A stretch of 14,712 nucleotides of DNA from VFKI01 sp033762075 (GTDB lineage Bacteria; Pseudomonadota; Gammaproteobacteria; DSM-16500), in the NCBI GenBank assembly GCA_033762075.1, contig JANRLY010000057.1, positions 1 to 14,712 on the forward strand, written 5' to 3'. Positions within the stretch are counted from its first letter, which is position 1. Each line of letters opens with the position of its first letter. The notes beneath the pieces were generated by a model that searched no databases, had not been told where the DNA came from, and saw only the letters and a program-made list of their open reading frames with translations. This document shows, piece by piece, positions 14,095 through 14,712 of this stretch. The translations under genes and the position numbers were made by a program.

Positions 14095-14355
14095 ATGCCA
14101 ACAATTTGCATATTTTATGGTATTGTCATTCAAATGTTTTGGAATGATCATGCGCCGCCCCATTTTCATGCGCTTTATGCAGAATATGAAGCCCTCATCG
14201 ATATCAATACACTTCGAGTCATTCAAGGCAGCATGCCGCGCAGAGCCTTAACATTAGTGTTAGAATGGGCCTTTCAGCACAGAACAGAATTGCTTGAGGA
14301 TTGGGCATTATGCCAACAAAATCAAACCCCCAAGAAAATAGCACCGCTCGAATAA
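14095..14355 (+). CDS. DUF4160 domain protein, putative TA partner
   Basis: The 86-residue protein matches DUF4160 over its whole length: MPTICIFYGIVIQMFWNDH, the hallmark APPHFHALY (residues 20-28), a strand with an acidic residue (EALIDI), a GSMPRRAL motif (45-52) and the helix LEWAFQHRTELLEDW (56-70). AAAAGGA (14081-14087) lies 7 bp before the start. The protein is small, probably cytosolic, and has no established biochemical activity. DUF4160 genes very often sit directly before DUF2442 genes, as here, and such pairs have been proposed as toxin-antitoxin-like modules; that role is inference. The gene overlaps its partner by 46 bp, implying translational coupling. Confidence 0.85.
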   Translation: MPTICIFYGIVIQMFWNDHAPPHFHALYAEYEALIDINTLRVIQGSMPRRALTLVLEWAFQHRTELLEDWALCQQNQTPKKIAPLE

Positions 14356-14627
14356 AGCCTACTGCGCCATGGAGAGTAGCGCACATTAAAATACTCAAAA
14401 ACTATTCTTTAAATGTGACGTTTAATGACGGAATATCAGGTAACGTTGAAATGTATGACCTCATTCACAGCCAAAATGCAGGCGTTTTTGCCTCACTGAA
14501 AGATATCAACTTGTTTAATCAAGCGTATATTGAAATGGGGGTCGTGACCTGGCCCGGCGAAATTGATTTATCACCCGACGCAATGCACGAAGCAATTAAA
14601 AAAGAAGGTCGCTGGGTTTTAAAATAA
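14310..14627 (+). CDS. DUF2442 domain protein, partner of DUF4160
   Basis: The 105-residue protein carries the DUF2442 pattern: a leading strand WRVAHIKIL (21-29), YSLNVTFNDGISGNVEMYDLI (32-52), the turn FASLKDINLFNQ (60-71) and the signature VVTWPGEIDLSPDAMHE (78-94). A TTG at 14301 could extend it by three residues, but ATG 14310 has GAGGA (14296-14300) 9 bp upstream, inside the DUF4160 coding sequence. The 46-bp overlap with DUF4160 in another frame ties their expression. Its last codons and TAA stop (14625-14627) are formed by the AT-rich repeat core itself (GTT TTA AAA TAA), so the repeat boundary lies inside the gene's 3' end. This fits cassette-like insertion. Confidence 0.85.
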   Translation: MPTKSNPQENSTARIKPTAPWRVAHIKILKNYSLNVTFNDGISGNVEMYDLIHSQNAGVFASLKDINLFNQAYIEMGVVTWPGEIDLSPDAMHEAIKKEGRWVLK

Positions 14628-14712
14628 AATATTGATACTGAGTCAGCAAGATCATTTCCTAGAAGTTCATTCATATTACACGATCATCTCACCAAAGAAA
14701 CTTCAATACATT
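14617..14712. repeat. Right flank of module 2: AT-rich core (copy D) plus shared downstream segment, cut by window end
   Basis: It matches 13578-13673 at 93 of 96 positions, with the differences clustered just after the core (GAGTCAGCAAG against GGCTCAGTAAG). The core is at 14621-14640 and overlaps the DUF2442 stop codon. Identity continues to the last base of the window, so the repeat, and perhaps further modules, extend to the right. Confidence 0.85.

Noticed and set aside
14044..14226. Minus-strand 60-codon ORF opposite DUF4160
   Set aside because: It is a shadow of the clear DUF4160 gene on the plus strand and has no ribosome-binding site or family features.

Overview
The window is AT-rich, bacterial, and reads as a Gammaproteobacterium. 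Three things hint at an intracellular or amoeba-associated Legionellales-like lineage: a giant (2767-residue) cytosolic-looking coiled-coil and helical-repeat protein of the kind common among type IV effectors, short orphan genes beside it, and toxin-antitoxin modules set among palindromic repeats. This placement is an inference from style. No marker gene fixes the taxon, and there is no rRNA, tRNA, transposase or CRISPR array.

Layout. Bases 1-2914 hold ordinary genes: the 5' part of a SAM-dependent methyltransferase on the minus strand (runs off the left edge), a divergent HAD phosphatase of the YihX-like type (891-1520), a 240-bp repeat-rich gap, and a 12-TM-type MFS transporter (1763-2914). 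Bases 2932-4146 hold two unrecognised small minus-strand genes, each behind a sigma-S-like extended -10 (CTATACTT). Bases 4368-12671 are one giant gene, divergent from those two. Its N-terminal half is Lys/Glu-rich coiled coil. Its middle is an array of about ten degenerate 65-77-residue helical repeats, three of them recently duplicated. A proline-rich linker then leads to a roughly 480-residue C-terminal domain I do not recognise.

From 12701 to the right edge the DNA is built of two modules with the same architecture and different cargo. Each has (i) a palindromic element with perfect 37-bp inverted arms, (ii) a shared 107-bp segment ending in a conserved AT-rich core, (iii) a two-gene toxin-antitoxin type cargo, and (iv) the core again plus a shared downstream segment of about 75 bp. 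Module 1 carries higB-higA with a clear tandem-palindrome operator. Module 2 carries an overlapping DUF4160/DUF2442 pair. The second palindromic element also contains a 33-bp minisatellite. The cargo in both modules is bracketed by direct copies of the core, which begin within 3 bp of, or overlap, the last stop codon. This looks like a cassette-like arrangement and is the most interesting structure here, together with the giant repeat protein.

Functional linkage: the first two genes share a divergent promoter region. The two small minus-strand genes and the giant gene may share growth-phase control (inference). The right-hand TA array looks like an independent accessory block placed just downstream of the giant gene, whose transcript probably ends in the first palindromic hairpin.
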